Shown: positions 36,707 through 45,707, counted from the first letter of the stretch. The stretch: 64,000 bases of DNA from Streptomyces griseofuscus (GCF_014673495.1 NZ_CP051008.1:1-64000), one strand, 5' to 3'. Made by a program: numbers and translations. The notes: generated by a model from the sequence alone, not told the origin.

Positions 36707-36814
36707 CTCCTGCCGCTTGCCCGTGGCTCCGCACCGCGAGGTGCGGGCCCGCGGGGAGGTGACAGCCCCCGACCCGCCCGCACGACCCCCGACCTGGAAG
36801 GAACCCACCCCGAC

Positions 36815-37276
36815 ATGAGCGACAGCGACAGCGGCGAGAAGCTCGGCTCGAACCTCTCGGAGCTCATCAAGCAGCTGGAGAAGATCGAGTTCACGAGCGA
36901 CCGCGACCTCTACCAGTACGCCCGGATCCTGCGGGCGATCGGCCTGGAGCTCCACATGCGGATCGGCATGGACGCGGACATGGTCGGCGCCATCCTCGCC
37001 CAGTACAAGGGCAAGTGGTGGACCTTCGGCGCGCAGTCCAAGATCCGCGCGAAGCTCGTGTCCGCCCACCTCAAGGGCGGTGCGTCGGCCGCGAAGGTCC
37101 TCGGGCTGAGCGGCGTGAAGATGTACGCCTCCTTCGTCAAGCACTTCATCCAGCCCGAGATCGAGGCTGAGCGGAAGGCGCGCGAGGGCAAGGGCTCGAA
37201 GAAGCCCGGATTCTCCATCGGTGACAAGCCCAAGGGCGCCGCCGGGCGTCCGGGCGAGGCCGGAAGGGCAGCGTGA
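36815..37276 (+). CDS. Transfer-associated protein, 153 aa
   Basis: Soluble, helical, lysine-rich C-terminus (RKAREGKGSKKPGF). Contains YQYARILRAIGLELHMRIGM and KGKWWTFGAQSKIRAKLVSA, which I do not recognise as a known domain. ATG with GGAAGGAACC upstream. Its TGA overlaps the ATG of the TraB-like gene, so the two are co-translated and probably act together. Confidence 0.6.
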   Translation: MSDSDSGEKLGSNLSELIKQLEKIEFTSDRDLYQYARILRAIGLELHMRIGMDADMVGAILAQYKGKWWTFGAQSKIRAKLVSAHLKGGASAAKVLGLSGVKMYASFVKHFIQPEIEAERKAREGKGSKKPGFSIGDKPKGAAGRPGEAGRAA

Positions 37277-39420
37277 TGGCTCGCCGTATCTCCGCACGAG
37301 CGAAGAAGATCGACACCCGTACCGAAGAGGAGCAGGAGTCCTCGAGGAAGGCATGGGTCACCTACGGCGGGCCGTGGGGCATCAACATCGGCGGCTGCAT
37401 CGTCGCTGAGACCGCCCACGTGCTGCTCGCCACCACCCCGGCCTCCCTGGCGCTCGCCGCGCTCGGTCTGGCCGGCACCGGCGCGGCCCTGGCCAAGTTC
37501 ATCAACCACATGGACCACAAGGCCAAGCGCGACAAGGACGTCCGCTACCTCCACCAGGTCAACGCCGTCACCACCACGGCCGGGGTCACCCTGGGCACCG
37601 TGGTGGGCCTGGAGTCCGGCGCCACGATGGGCGCCTGGATGCTCGCCGGGTCCGGCCTGTGCATCGCCAACCACCTCTGGTCGGCGCTGTACAAGAAGGG
37701 CTCGGGCGAGAAGGCCGACGGCAAGTGGGCCAAGCTGGAGTCCGAGATCGGACTGGCCAAGCACGAGCTCCAGGAGGCCAAGTCCAACGGCAAGGGCACG
37801 GTCGTCGCCAAGATCGAGGCGAAGGACGGGGCGACGGCGGACGAGTTCGCCCGCCGTATCCCCGCCATGACCTCCGCGCTCAAGCTCGGGCAGGGCCGCA
37901 TCACCCACACCGTCGACGACGACGACGCCTCGCTGATCACCATGCGCGTCCAGGTGGCCGACCTCCTCAAGGAGGGCTTCGCCTGGCCCGGCCCGTCGGC
38001 GTTCGGCGCCGGGTTCGGAGACATGCCGATCAACCTCGGACGGTACGAGGACGGCGAGACGCTCAAGCTCAACCTGCCCGGCATCCTCAACGACCCGCAG
38101 GAAGTCGAGGGCGGCCAGAACGTTGAGCACTGCGTCGCCCAGGGCGTCAACGGCGCGGGCAAGACGGTCGGCAACTCGATCATCGTGACCGAGGCCGCCA
38201 CCCGCACCGAGGTGTCCGTCATCGTCATCAACTGCTCGAAATTTATGCAGGACTACGGGCACGTCCGGCACGCCGCCGACATGGTGATCACCAACGAGAA
38301 GGACGCCCGCCGGTTCTTCAAGCAGATGCACACGGTCATCAAGGCCCGCGGCGAGTACCTCGCGGCCAAGGGCCTGGCCAAGTGGAAGCCGGGCTGCGGC
38401 CTCAACTTCCTGCTGATCATCGGTGAGGAGGCCGCCGACTTCGCCGACGGCGAGGCGTACGGCAAGGTGCTGCGCACCCTGCGCTCCACCGGCGGCTGGT
38501 TCCTCTCCTCCATCCAGCGCGCCACGCACGACCAGATGGACACCACGGCGCGCTCCAACCACCCCGCCGGTATGGCCTACGGCCTGTCCGACGGCGCGGA
38601 AGCCCAGTACGTCCTGCCGCCCGAGGCGATCGACGCCGGCGCCTTCCCCGGCTGGGCGAACAGGAAGCCCGGATACCTGTACGCGGCCGGGATGGGCATC
38701 GCCGAAGACCGCTGGGCGGTCACCGCCCGCACCTACAACGCCGACCGCCCCACCCTGGCGGCCGCCGTCACCGCGGGCATGAACGTGCGCACGCCCATGG
38801 ACGCCACGACCGCTGAGGCGTTCGGCGCGCTGTGGACCAACCGCACCTTCTACACCACCCCGCTCCTGGAGGGCGACGCCGACGGATCCGGCGCCTTCCC
38901 CCAGCAGCCGGCCGCCCCCGCCGCCCCGGCGGCGGACCCGGCCTCCGAGTACGACGCCGACGACGAGTACGAGGAGGACGAGGACGTGGAGATCGACCCG
39001 GACCTGCTCGCGAAGGAGACCGAGGACTTGGACGAGGAACTGCGGCAGATCCTGGCCGCCGACCCCGAGCCCGGCGCGTACGACCACCTCAGCGTCGAGA
39101 CCGAGATCGAGGCGCCGGCCGACGACGCCCCGGTCTTCCAGCTCCCCGGCGCGGTGGCCGACGAGGAGAAGCTCTCCCCCGAGGACACCAAGGCCGCCAT
39201 CTTTGCGCGCATGGATTCCTGGGTGCGCGAAGGCAAAGACAACTTCGAGCCCAAGGAGCTCAACGACCTGTGGATGCGGGTCAACAAGAAGGGCGCCCGC
39301 GACTGGTGGAACCGCCTCAAGAATCAGCTCCTGGACGACGGCGTCATCGCCAAGGACGAGTCCGAGGAGGGCTACGGATCGTACGACCTGATCCGCTCCC
39401 CGCTCGAAAACGGCAACTGA
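37276..39420 (+). CDS. TraB-like FtsK/SpoIIIE DNA translocase
   Basis: 714 aa. Two hydrophobic regions near residues 38-72 and 100-135 anchor it in the membrane. The ATPase domain has Walker A GVNGAGKT (about 290-297) and Walker-B-like LLIIGEE (about 379-385). After an acidic linker (DDEYEEDEDVEIDPD) the last ~80 residues look like the winged-helix (gamma) domain that recognises specific octamers. TraB proteins move double-stranded plasmid DNA between mycelia as a hexameric pump. Overlaps the preceding gene. Walker B has GEE where DE is usual. Confidence 0.85.
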   Translation: MARRISARAKKIDTRTEEEQESSRKAWVTYGGPWGINIGGCIVAETAHVLLATTPASLALAALGLAGTGAALAKFINHMDHKAKRDKDVRYLHQVNAVTTTAGVTLGTVVGLESGATMGAWMLAGSGLCIANHLWSALYKKGSGEKADGKWAKLESEIGLAKHELQEAKSNGKGTVVAKIEAKDGATADEFARRIPAMTSALKLGQGRITHTVDDDDASLITMRVQVADLLKEGFAWPGPSAFGAGFGDMPINLGRYEDGETLKLNLPGILNDPQEVEGGQNVEHCVAQGVNGAGKTVGNSIIVTEAATRTEVSVIVINCSKFMQDYGHVRHAADMVITNEKDARRFFKQMHTVIKARGEYLAAKGLAKWKPGCGLNFLLIIGEEAADFADGEAYGKVLRTLRSTGGWFLSSIQRATHDQMDTTARSNHPAGMAYGLSDGAEAQYVLPPEAIDAGAFPGWANRKPGYLYAAGMGIAEDRWAVTARTYNADRPTLAAAVTAGMNVRTPMDATTAEAFGALWTNRTFYTTPLLEGDADGSGAFPQQPAAPAAPAADPASEYDADDEYEEDEDVEIDPDLLAKETEDLDEELRQILAADPEPGAYDHLSVETEIEAPADDAPVFQLPGAVADEEKLSPEDTKAAIFARMDSWVREGKDNFEPKELNDLWMRVNKKGARDWWNRLKNQLLDDGVIAKDESEEGYGSYDLIRSPLENGN

Positions 39421-39435
39421 CAGTCATCAAACCCG

Positions 39436-39476
39436 GGAGGGGTCGCACAGCGCACACCGCACTGTGCGACCCCTCC
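39436..39476. terminator. 15-bp-stem hairpin terminator after traB-like gene
   Basis: GGAGGGGTCGCACAG and its exact complement around an 11-base loop. Confidence 0.8.
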
Positions 39477-39496
39477 CTCCCCCTAGGGAATTTCCA

Positions 39497-39573
39497 GTGT
39501 GCAGACCCGCACACAGGTGATTGATCCCGGTTTGCACCCTGTGCAGTGTGCGCCGCACACACCCCCCGCACAC
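39497..39573. promoter_or_regulatory. GTGTGC/GCACAC inverted repeats
   Basis: GTGTGC-N6-GCACAC at 39,497-39,514, GTGTGC-N3-GCACAC at 39,546-39,560 and another GCACAC at 39,567, all between the terminator and the next start codon. Likely operators, or recognition repeats for the TraB C-terminal domain. Confidence 0.5.
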
Positions 39574-39590
39574 TACGGAAGGTAGCCAGA

Positions 39591-41099
39591 ATGAGCGCCC
39601 CGACCGCTCCCCGGCCGAAGCAGGCCGGGCCGCCCAACAACCCCGTCCCGACCGCGCCGGTCAGCGCGGACGACGCCGCCAAGGCCAAGAAGTCCATCGC
39701 CAAACTGGACGAGGTCCTGGCCATGGTCACCAAGGCGCTGCTCACCCTCGGGGGCGGCGCCTTGATCTTCACTTGTGTGAATGTGACCCGGTTCGGCGTC
39801 TCCCACGAGATCCCCTGGTACATCGCCTGGATGCTGGACCCGCTGGCCAGCCTCGCCCTGATCACCGTCCTGTACGTCGACGGCGTCCTCGCGGAGCACG
39901 GCGGCGACTACAAGCCCGGCGGCTGGCCGTTCCTGCTGCGCTGGACCGCCGGCCTCTCCACCTGGGTGATGAACTGCTGGACGTCGCTCTACCCCGACGG
40001 CCACTTCCACTTCATCCCGCAAAAGCCCGACGCCGGCGGCATCCTGCTCCACTCCGTCGCCCCCGCGCTGCTGATCCTGCTCGCGGAAGCCGCCACCGGC
40101 TACCGCAAGTACGCGACCCGGCGGCGCGGCGAACTGATCGCGATCATCGCGACGTTCGAGGGCGCGAAGGCCGCGGAACGCGAGGCCGCCGAAAAGCGAG
40201 CCCGCCAGGAGGCGGAACGCGAGGCCGCGGCCAAGCGCGAGGAGGCAGAACGCGAGGCCGCCGCGAAGCGTGCCGAGGCAGAACGCGAGGCCGACCGGCG
40301 CGAACGCGAGGAGAACGCGAGGCTCGAAAACGAGCGGCGGCAGGCAGAAATCGAGGCGGCGTCCCGGACCCGCCGCGAAGAAATCGAGGCAGAACGCGAG
40401 CGGCTCGCGCTGACCGCGCGGACCGCAGAAATCGAGGCGAACCGGCGCAAGGCCGAAGCCGAGATCGAGGACCGCCGCCGCCGCGAGCAGTGGGAGCAGG
40501 ACCAGGCCGAGCGGGACCGTGAGGCCGCCCGCCAGGCCGAGATCGTCAAGGCGGAAGCGCAGGCAGAGGCGCTGCGCAAGGAAGCCGACGCCCAGGCGCA
40601 GGCGCTCCGCACGGAGGCCGAAGCCGCTGCTGAGGCCGAGCGGATCAGGGCTGAGGCTGAGGCCCGCGCCCTGGAGGAAGCCGAGAAGCTCAAGCGGGAG
40701 CGCGCCCTGGAGCGGGCCGCCGCCAAGGCTCGCGGAACCTCGGAAAGTGCAGTCGCCCGTACCTCGATTTCTGCGGGCCGCGCCTCGGAAAACGGGGTCG
40801 CGCTCAGCGCGGTGCCCGCCCTGACCGCCTCGGAAAACGGCGGTCGGATTCCTCGCGAAGTGCGCGAGAAGCAGCGTGACGAAGCCGAGCGGTACATCGC
40901 GAAGTGCTCGCTGTCCGGCATCGCGCCGGACCTGGAGCGCCTCGGAAACCAGTACGGCAAGGGCGAGACGTGGGTCGGAGACCGCGTCCGCGCCGCGAAG
41001 AAGCGCCTCGCGGACGAGGACGGATTCGAGGAGTCGGTCATCGCCGACGCCCTGGACGTCTTCGAGGACGACGACAGCGACAGCGCCGGTGCGGCATGA
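39591..41099 (+). CDS. DUF2637 membrane protein with long coiled coil
   Basis: 502 aa. Residues about 45-190 hold four hydrophobic segments typical of DUF2637 (LLTLGGGALIFTCVNVTRF, PWYIAWMLDPLASLALIT, WTAGLSTWVMNCWTSLY, LHSVAPALLILLAEAA). Next comes about 190 residues of Ala/Glu/Arg-rich coiled coil, and finally an HTH-like tail (YIAKCSLSGIAPDLERLG...). These SpdB-like proteins accompany TraB in Streptomyces plasmids and are linked to intramycelial spread. ATG start with GGAAGGTAGCC upstream. Confidence 0.8.
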   Translation: MSAPTAPRPKQAGPPNNPVPTAPVSADDAAKAKKSIAKLDEVLAMVTKALLTLGGGALIFTCVNVTRFGVSHEIPWYIAWMLDPLASLALITVLYVDGVLAEHGGDYKPGGWPFLLRWTAGLSTWVMNCWTSLYPDGHFHFIPQKPDAGGILLHSVAPALLILLAEAATGYRKYATRRRGELIAIIATFEGAKAAEREAAEKRARQEAEREAAAKREEAEREAAAKRAEAEREADRREREENARLENERRQAEIEAASRTRREEIEAERERLALTARTAEIEANRRKAEAEIEDRRRREQWEQDQAERDREAARQAEIVKAEAQAEALRKEADAQAQALRTEAEAAAEAERIRAEAEARALEEAEKLKRERALERAAAKARGTSESAVARTSISAGRASENGVALSAVPALTASENGGRIPREVREKQRDEAERYIAKCSLSGIAPDLERLGNQYGKGETWVGDRVRAAKKRLADEDGFEESVIADALDVFEDDDSDSAGAA

Positions 41100-41278
41100 C
41101 CCACCGGCCCGAGCACGAGGAAGAGGACACCGTGGACACGGACTTCGAGTTCGACTTCACCCACCTGGGCACCGAGCCGGTCGCCCTGCTCCCCAAGGCC
41201 GGCCCCGAACACCCGCCCACGATCCTGCTGCGCCGGGACGCGCTGCTGCCCACGCGGTGGCGCCAGCTCACCGACTGA
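41096..41278 (+). CDS. Small acidic protein, 60 aa
   Basis: ATG overlaps the previous stop by four bases (ATGA). Acidic N-terminus (EHEEEDTVDTDFEFDFTH) and a short hydrophobic end. Unrecognised; co-translated with the DUF2637 protein. Confidence 0.55.
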   Translation: MTHRPEHEEEDTVDTDFEFDFTHLGTEPVALLPKAGPEHPPTILLRRDALLPTRWRQLTD

Positions 41279-41308
41279 CGCAGCCACCCGAGCTTCGACG
41301 GCTCCACT

Positions 41309-41341
41309 GGCCCCCGAGATGTTGAAGCCACCTCGGGGGCC
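41309..41341 (+). terminator. Hairpin between transfer genes
   Basis: GGCCCCCGAG and its complement CTCGGGGGCC around a 13-base loop. Terminator or attenuator. Confidence 0.6.
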
Positions 41342-41419
41342 GGTGAAGAGGCCGAAGCCTCCCCCGGACCTCACACGCCAGCGATCCGTCCGGGCTCCCC
41401 ATCGAGGAGAGGACCCATC

Positions 41420-41914
41420 ATGCCGTCATACGGCGAGCAGCCCCAGCCCACCTACTACCCCGAGCCGCTGCCGCCCCAGTACGGGCAGCCGCCCGTCCCC
41501 GCGTACGGGCAGCACGTCGTCCCGCTCCCCCAGGGCGCGGTCGTCTACCCGCCGACCGCCGGCCTGGACGGCGTCGTGATGATGCCCGGCCCGAACGGAC
41601 ACCCGGTCGCGTACTACACGGCGCCGCCCGCCCCGGCCCCGCAGCCCTACGTCTCCCCGCTCCTGGTGAAGGCCGCCCTGGTCGCGTTCATCGTCGGCGT
41701 CGCCGGGGTCGGCATCTACTTCCTGGCCGCCGCCATCCTCGAGCTCGCCAAGGCGCTCGCCATCATCGCCGGTGTCGTCCTGGTCGGCTTCGTGCTGCTC
41801 AAGATGCTCGCCACGGGCCCCGGCCGGGGCGGCTCGATCAACGTCAACGCCCGCGGCCGCGCCCGCGTCCAGGTCCACACCGGCCGCGGACACAACCGTG
41901 GCCGCCGCCGCTGA
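41420..41914 (+). CDS. Pro/Tyr-rich Spd-like membrane protein, 164 aa
   Basis: N-terminal 70 residues are Pro, Tyr and Gln rich (PTYYPEPLPPQYGQPPVPAY). Two transmembrane segments follow (about 83-106 and 112-130), and the tail is strongly basic (GRGHNRGRRR). This layout is common among spread proteins next to DUF2637 genes. ATG start with GGAGAGGACCC upstream. Its end overlaps the start of the next gene. Confidence 0.6.
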   Translation: MPSYGEQPQPTYYPEPLPPQYGQPPVPAYGQHVVPLPQGAVVYPPTAGLDGVVMMPGPNGHPVAYYTAPPAPAPQPYVSPLLVKAALVAFIVGVAGVGIYFLAAAILELAKALAIIAGVVLVGFVLLKMLATGPGRGGSINVNARGRARVQVHTGRGHNRGRRR

Positions 41915-42338
41915 ACCTGCGTCCCCGCCGGCCGTCCGGGACGTCGACATCTACGCCGACCCCACCGGCGCCCTCCCCGTGCACCGCTGGAGGCAGGCCC
42001 CGAAAGGGCTCGCGACCAGACGGCAACTCAGGGAGCGGCGCTTACGGCCCGGCGGCCAGGACCCGGTCGCCGTCATCGAATGCCGGGGCGGCAAGCGCAA
42101 GGCGTGGCTGTACGAGATCGCCAAGGCCAAGCCGATACGGCCGATGACCTTCGCCAAGGAGCTCGCGCTCGACAAGGCGATGGCCGCCCGCCAGACCTGC
42201 CCGAAGTGCGCGCGCCGGTACTACCACTGCCTCCCTCTGCGCACCCTCGGGTCCTGCCTGGAGTGCCACGACGGCACCCCGGCCGCGCCCGGCAGCTACA
42301 TGCGCCCGCCCGGCGAGCGCCTCGCCGTTGCGGCCTGA
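41898..42338 (+). CDS. RRQRL-motif zinc-binding protein
   Basis: 146 aa from a GTG inside the previous gene. TRRQLRERRLRPGGQDPVA (about residues 36-54) is the family motif, followed by CPKCARRYYHC and CLECHDG (about 108-130), a four-cysteine zinc ribbon. The family is recurrent in Streptomyces conjugative elements beside spd genes, and its biochemical role is unknown. Confidence 0.72.
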   Translation: MAAAAEPASPPAVRDVDIYADPTGALPVHRWRQAPKGLATRRQLRERRLRPGGQDPVAVIECRGGKRKAWLYEIAKAKPIRPMTFAKELALDKAMAARQTCPKCARRYYHCLPLRTLGSCLECHDGTPAAPGSYMRPPGERLAVAA

Positions 42339-42361
42339 ACACCCCTCCCGCGTCTGCCGGT

Positions 42362-42391
42362 TGCCTGATCCACCCGCCCATCGGCGGGTGG
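42362..42391 (+). repeat. Leader hairpin CCACCCGCC-CATC-GGCGGGTGG
   Basis: Preceded by TGCCTGATC and followed by TGAAGGGGAG; a near-copy occurs at 43,081. Sits in front of the next membrane-protein gene. Confidence 0.6.
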
Positions 42392-42474
42392 TGAAGGGGA
42401 GTCGGTGAGCCCGGCCCGCCCACGTACAGCACCACCTCGTCCCGCAGCCGTCGACCACCGTGAAGGAGAACCCG

Positions 42475-43071
42475 GTGAGCGAGCCCGACAAGTACGACCC
42501 CGACCCCGCCGTCCCGCCGCTGGACACCATCGACGACAGCCAGCGCATCCCGCCGCCCCGACGGCCGGCCCCGCCCCGGCCGCGCCCGATCAAGGCCACC
42601 GACGACATCCCGCCCGGCGCCATCGCCGCCTTCGGCATCGTCGCCCTGGTCGCCCTGCTGCTCACCCTTAAGTGGGGCATCCCCAAGGGCATCGACTGGT
42701 ACCACCAGCAGGACTGGGCGTGGTTCACGCAGTGGACCGCCACCATCGCCGACCCCGTCCACGCCTACCTGAGCGCGCACACGGTCGGCCTGCCGCTCAC
42801 GGCCACCAGCGCGTTCGTCATCTGGCAGGGCGTCGGCATCGTCTCGCTGGCCCTGTCCTGGCTCACCGGCGCCGTCGGCGCCCGGCTGACCTGGACGGCA
42901 CACGGGGCCTGCTCGGTGTTCATGGTGTGGGAAGCCGCCCCCGCCGCCGGCCGCCCCGTCGCCGCCGCCCTCGCGGTCCTGGCCTGGACGATCGGCAGCC
43001 TCTTCGCCCTGCGCGGCCTGTCCCTGCGCCCGCTGATCCACCTGCACAACCACAACCATCCGGCTCGCTGA
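42475..43071 (+). CDS. Membrane protein, 198 aa
   Basis: GTG start after GAAGGAGAACCCG. Pro/Arg-rich N-terminus (RIPPPRRPAPPRPRPIK), then hydrophobic segments near 52-70, 100-125 and 145-175, and a His/Asn-rich end (LIHLHNHNHPAR). Probably another spread-type membrane protein; family not recognised. Confidence 0.6.
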   Translation: MSEPDKYDPDPAVPPLDTIDDSQRIPPPRRPAPPRPRPIKATDDIPPGAIAAFGIVALVALLLTLKWGIPKGIDWYHQQDWAWFTQWTATIADPVHAYLSAHTVGLPLTATSAFVIWQGVGIVSLALSWLTGAVGARLTWTAHGACSVFMVWEAAPAAGRPVAAALAVLAWTIGSLFALRGLSLRPLIHLHNHNHPAR

Positions 43072-43080
43072 TCTGACGGC

Positions 43081-43117
43081 TGCCTGATCCACCCGCCCCG
43101 CCCTGCGGGTCGGGTGG
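43081..43117 (+). repeat. Second copy of the leader hairpin
   Basis: TGCCTGATCCACCCGCCC is identical to 42,363-42,380. Arms CCACCCG and CGGGTGG enclose a different loop; GGTGA-GGGGAG follows as in the first copy. Confidence 0.6.
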
Positions 43118-43158
43118 TGACGGGGAGCCGGACAGCCCGGCCCGGATGGGAGTCGCAC

Positions 43159-43626
43159 GTGACCACCGCCCCCCTCACCATCAGCGGCGACCGGAACCGG
43201 GACGCCGCCTGCGCCACCGTCACCGGTGAGATCGCCCGCACCGACAGCAAGGCCAGCCTGCTGCTCGCCTTCGACGGCGCGGTCCTCGCCGGTCTGGCCA
43301 GCCTCGCCGACAAGGACCTGCCCGTCTTCACGAAGGTCGTCGGCGGCCTGGCCGTCCTCGCCCTCGCCGCCGCGGCCGTCTTACTCCTCTTGGTCGTCCG
43401 GCCCTGCCTCGCCGTGGGCACCGCCGCGCCGGGCACCTTCCCGCAGTGGGCGCGCCTGGAGGACACCGAGCTCGAGGTGGCGATGGAACAGGACCACCGT
43501 CTGGCCCGCATCAAGGCGCTGTCGATGCTCGCGGCCCGCAAGTTCCGCCGCCTGGCCCTCGCCGTCGACGTCATCCTCGCCGCGCTCGCCCTGCTGACCG
43601 TCGCGGCGATCGGGGCGCTGGTGTGA
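43159..43626 (+). CDS. PycTM-like (Pycsar-effector-type) membrane protein
   Basis: 155 aa. TDSKASLLLAFDGAVLAGL (about residues 27-45) matches the DxKAsxLLafxGa signature of the PycTM/DUF5706 domain, with a second hydrophobic hairpin (about 57-80) and a C-terminal one (about 133-154). Some PycTM proteins are effectors of Pycsar antiphage systems, but I see no pyrimidine cyclase gene nearby. Here it sits in a transfer operon and may serve another membrane role. GTG start with GGGAG upstream. Confidence 0.65.
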   Translation: MTTAPLTISGDRNRDAACATVTGEIARTDSKASLLLAFDGAVLAGLASLADKDLPVFTKVVGGLAVLALAAAAVLLLLVVRPCLAVGTAAPGTFPQWARLEDTELEVAMEQDHRLARIKALSMLAARKFRRLALAVDVILAALALLTVAAIGALV

Positions 43627-43754
43627 GCACCGCCGCCAGCTTCGTCATCAGCTACGCCAGCATCGCCGGCGCGCTCGCCATCCCGTTCGTGATCGCCGCC
43701 GCCCGCCGCACCGCCGCCCGCATCCACGCCCAGGCCGACCAGAAGGAGCAGTAA
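43623..43754 (+). CDS. Small single-pass membrane protein, 43 aa
   Basis: GTG overlaps the previous stop by four bases. One hydrophobic helix (FVISYASIAGALAIPFVIAA) and a basic, Gln-rich tail. Co-translated with the PycTM-like protein. Confidence 0.55.
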   Translation: MSTAASFVISYASIAGALAIPFVIAAARRTAARIHAQADQKEQ

Positions 43755-43757
43755 CCG

Positions 43758-44333
43758 ATGGCCCTCACCCTGTTCGCCCGTCGCCCCGAGCCCGTCGAAG
43801 CGCCGGCCCCCGAGCCGTGGCCCGAGATCGGCGAGACCTGGAAGCCCGAGGGCGTCACCATCGCCCAGCGCTACTACAACCAGGCCAACTCGGTGGTCCT
43901 CGTCTACACCGCCGACGACGGCCCGCACGGCACCTACTACTCCGTCGCCTGCCTCGGCTGCCACTACGCCACCCGCGAGAACGGCCAGCGCACCTACAAC
44001 ACGCGCTACGGCCTCGCCGACGCCGCGAAGGTCGCCAACGAGCACGCCACGACCTGCCGGGCGCTGCCCCGCGACATCCCCGCCCGCCCGGACGACAACA
44101 CCGTCCGCGAGCGGCTGCACTCCTGGGTGTGCGGTGCCCGCCACCGGGACAAGGACGTTCAGCTGTGTGTCTCCGACCTGGACCTGATCCGCCTCACGCT
44201 CCAGCGCACCAACGCCTGGATCGTGGACGTGCTCCAGCAGCTGGTCGTCGACCAGCCGGACGTCGCGCGCATCGAGCGCAGCGAGTACAGCGACTACGTC
44301 TCCTACTACGCCCGCCGCCTCCCGGAGAACTGA
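43758..44333 (+). CDS. Hypothetical protein with a Cys pair, 191 aa
   Basis: Starts three bases after the previous stop. Contains ACLGCHYATRE and later TTCRAL, which might coordinate a metal together with His residues. No known domain recognised. Confidence 0.55.
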   Translation: MALTLFARRPEPVEAPAPEPWPEIGETWKPEGVTIAQRYYNQANSVVLVYTADDGPHGTYYSVACLGCHYATRENGQRTYNTRYGLADAAKVANEHATTCRALPRDIPARPDDNTVRERLHSWVCGARHRDKDVQLCVSDLDLIRLTLQRTNAWIVDVLQQLVVDQPDVARIERSEYSDYVSYYARRLPEN

Positions 44334-44441
44334 CCGGCGTTCTCCGCGCGTCCCCGCCCGCCGCACGTCGGCGGCCGGGGGCGACGCGGTGTCCGCCCGG
44401 TCAGCCGAGACCGGACGACCGGCCCTCCCCCGGAGGTCACC

Positions 44442-44822
44442 GTGTCCCTCGCCCGCCGCTCCCTCATGGAGGCCGCCGCCGCCCGCTTCGGCTGGCGCCG
44501 CGCCTACGGCGACACCACCGCCGTCGACGAGCTGCTCACCGAGCAGACCGAGATCGCGTACACCGAGGCCGCCGACCACGCGGCCCTGGCGACCGCGAAG
44601 AACGACGACGTCCTCTCCGTGCAGCCCGGCGTCCTGGACGTCCGCGGCCGCGTCCTCGCCGACGTCCTCTACCTGGAGGGCGTCCTGGCCGGCGCCCGCA
44701 ACCGCGGCCTGCCCCCGGAGCTCATCGAGGGCCTGGAGGACGCCGTCGACCACGGTCACGAGCTGACCGTGCTGCTCGCGGACACCGTCCGCACCACCGC
44801 CGCGCTCCACGCGGCCAGTTGA
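44442..44822 (+). CDS. Helical hypothetical protein, 126 aa
   Basis: GTG start after CCCCGGAGGTCACC. Almost entirely alpha-helical and acidic; no membrane segment, no known motif. Confidence 0.55.
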   Translation: MSLARRSLMEAAAARFGWRRAYGDTTAVDELLTEQTEIAYTEAADHAALATAKNDDVLSVQPGVLDVRGRVLADVLYLEGVLAGARNRGLPPELIEGLEDAVDHGHELTVLLADTVRTTAALHAAS

Positions 44823-44826
44823 GCGC

Positions 44827-44863
44827 CCGGGGCGGCCGCAGGCATCGAACCCGGCCGCCCCGG
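44827..44863 (+). repeat. Intergenic GC stem (series member 1)
   Basis: CCGGGGCGGCCG and CGGCCGCCCCGG. First of several similar stems placed between consecutive genes up to 48.1 kb. Confidence 0.6.
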
Positions 44864-44918
44864 AGCACGCCCCTTCCCCCACCAGAGCGCATCCGACAGA
44901 AGAAGGAGCACCCCCATC

Positions 44919-45611
44919 ATGAACCGAGCTGTTCGCCGCGCCGCCATCGCCGTCGCCGACGCCGCGACCGAGGGCCTGGACATGGTCACCGTCGTGATCG
45001 GCGGCGCCATCGGCGCCTGGGCGGGCTACACCTACTCGCCCGACACCTGGTCCGGCGACTGGCGCCTGGCCTTCGCCGGTGGCGTCGCGGTCGTGGCCGC
45101 CGTCGCCGTCAACTCCCTGGCCGAGCTGTTCCTGACCCCGCTGCGCCGCCTGCTCACCAAGGCCCGCAGCACCGCCCGGCCGACCGCCCCGCGCAGGAAC
45201 ACCGCCCCGGCCACCACGCTGGACGAGGCCCTCGCCCAGGTCGTCGTCGCGACCGAGGAGGACGCCGCGCACCGCGCCGCCAGCGCCGCCTTCCGCATCG
45301 ACGACAGCGACAACTTCCTGCGCAGCGAGGACCGGTGGCGCGGCTACGAGGACGGCGAGGCGTCCTTCTACCTCGCCCCGGGCGTGGTGCTCCACCACCG
45401 CGCGGACAGGGACGACTACAAGCACCACTTCACGCTGCTGACCGGCGACGGCGAGGAGCCGGTGGTCATCACCGGCATGGAGCAGATCCGCCACCGCCTC
45501 GCCGCCCGCGCCGCCGGCCTCCCCGCCGTCCCGGCGACCGGCGACACCGAGGACACGGTCGCGGACACGATCGCCGAACTCGACAACCACCTCAAGGCGC
45601 TCGAAGCCTGA
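44919..45611 (+). CDS. Membrane-associated protein, 230 aa
   Basis: ATG with GAAGGAGCACC upstream. Two hydrophobic helices near residues 22-38 and 50-73, then a soluble C-terminal region with SFYLAPGVVLHHRADRDDY and an Asp/Glu-rich end. Unrecognised. Confidence 0.55.
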   Translation: MNRAVRRAAIAVADAATEGLDMVTVVIGGAIGAWAGYTYSPDTWSGDWRLAFAGGVAVVAAVAVNSLAELFLTPLRRLLTKARSTARPTAPRRNTAPATTLDEALAQVVVATEEDAAHRAASAAFRIDDSDNFLRSEDRWRGYEDGEASFYLAPGVVLHHRADRDDYKHHFTLLTGDGEEPVVITGMEQIRHRLAARAAGLPAVPATGDTEDTVADTIAELDNHLKALEA

Positions 45612-45624
45612 CGGGCTACCCGTT

Positions 45625-45652
45625 CCGCCCCGGCCCTTCCCGGCCGGGGCGG
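45625..45652 (+). repeat. Intergenic GC stem (series member 2)
   Basis: CCGCCCCGGCC-N6-GGCCGGGGCGG. Confidence 0.65.
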
Positions 45653-45707
45653 TGCAGTGGCCAATCAGCCCACCCCGTGATCCCCCACCGAGAGGACCGC
45701 ATCGACC

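Noticed and set aside
36910..39087. 725-codon minus-strand open frame opposite the TraB-like gene
   Set aside because: Antisense shadow; the plus strand encodes a clear ATPase with a start overlap to its neighbour.
43159..43626. Calling a Pycsar antiphage system
   Set aside because: Only the PycTM-like membrane protein is present; no pyrimidine cyclase gene nearby.
44827..44863. T-arm-like GGGTTCGA on the minus strand
   Set aside because: It is the loop of a 12-bp GC stem; no acceptor, D or anticodon arms.
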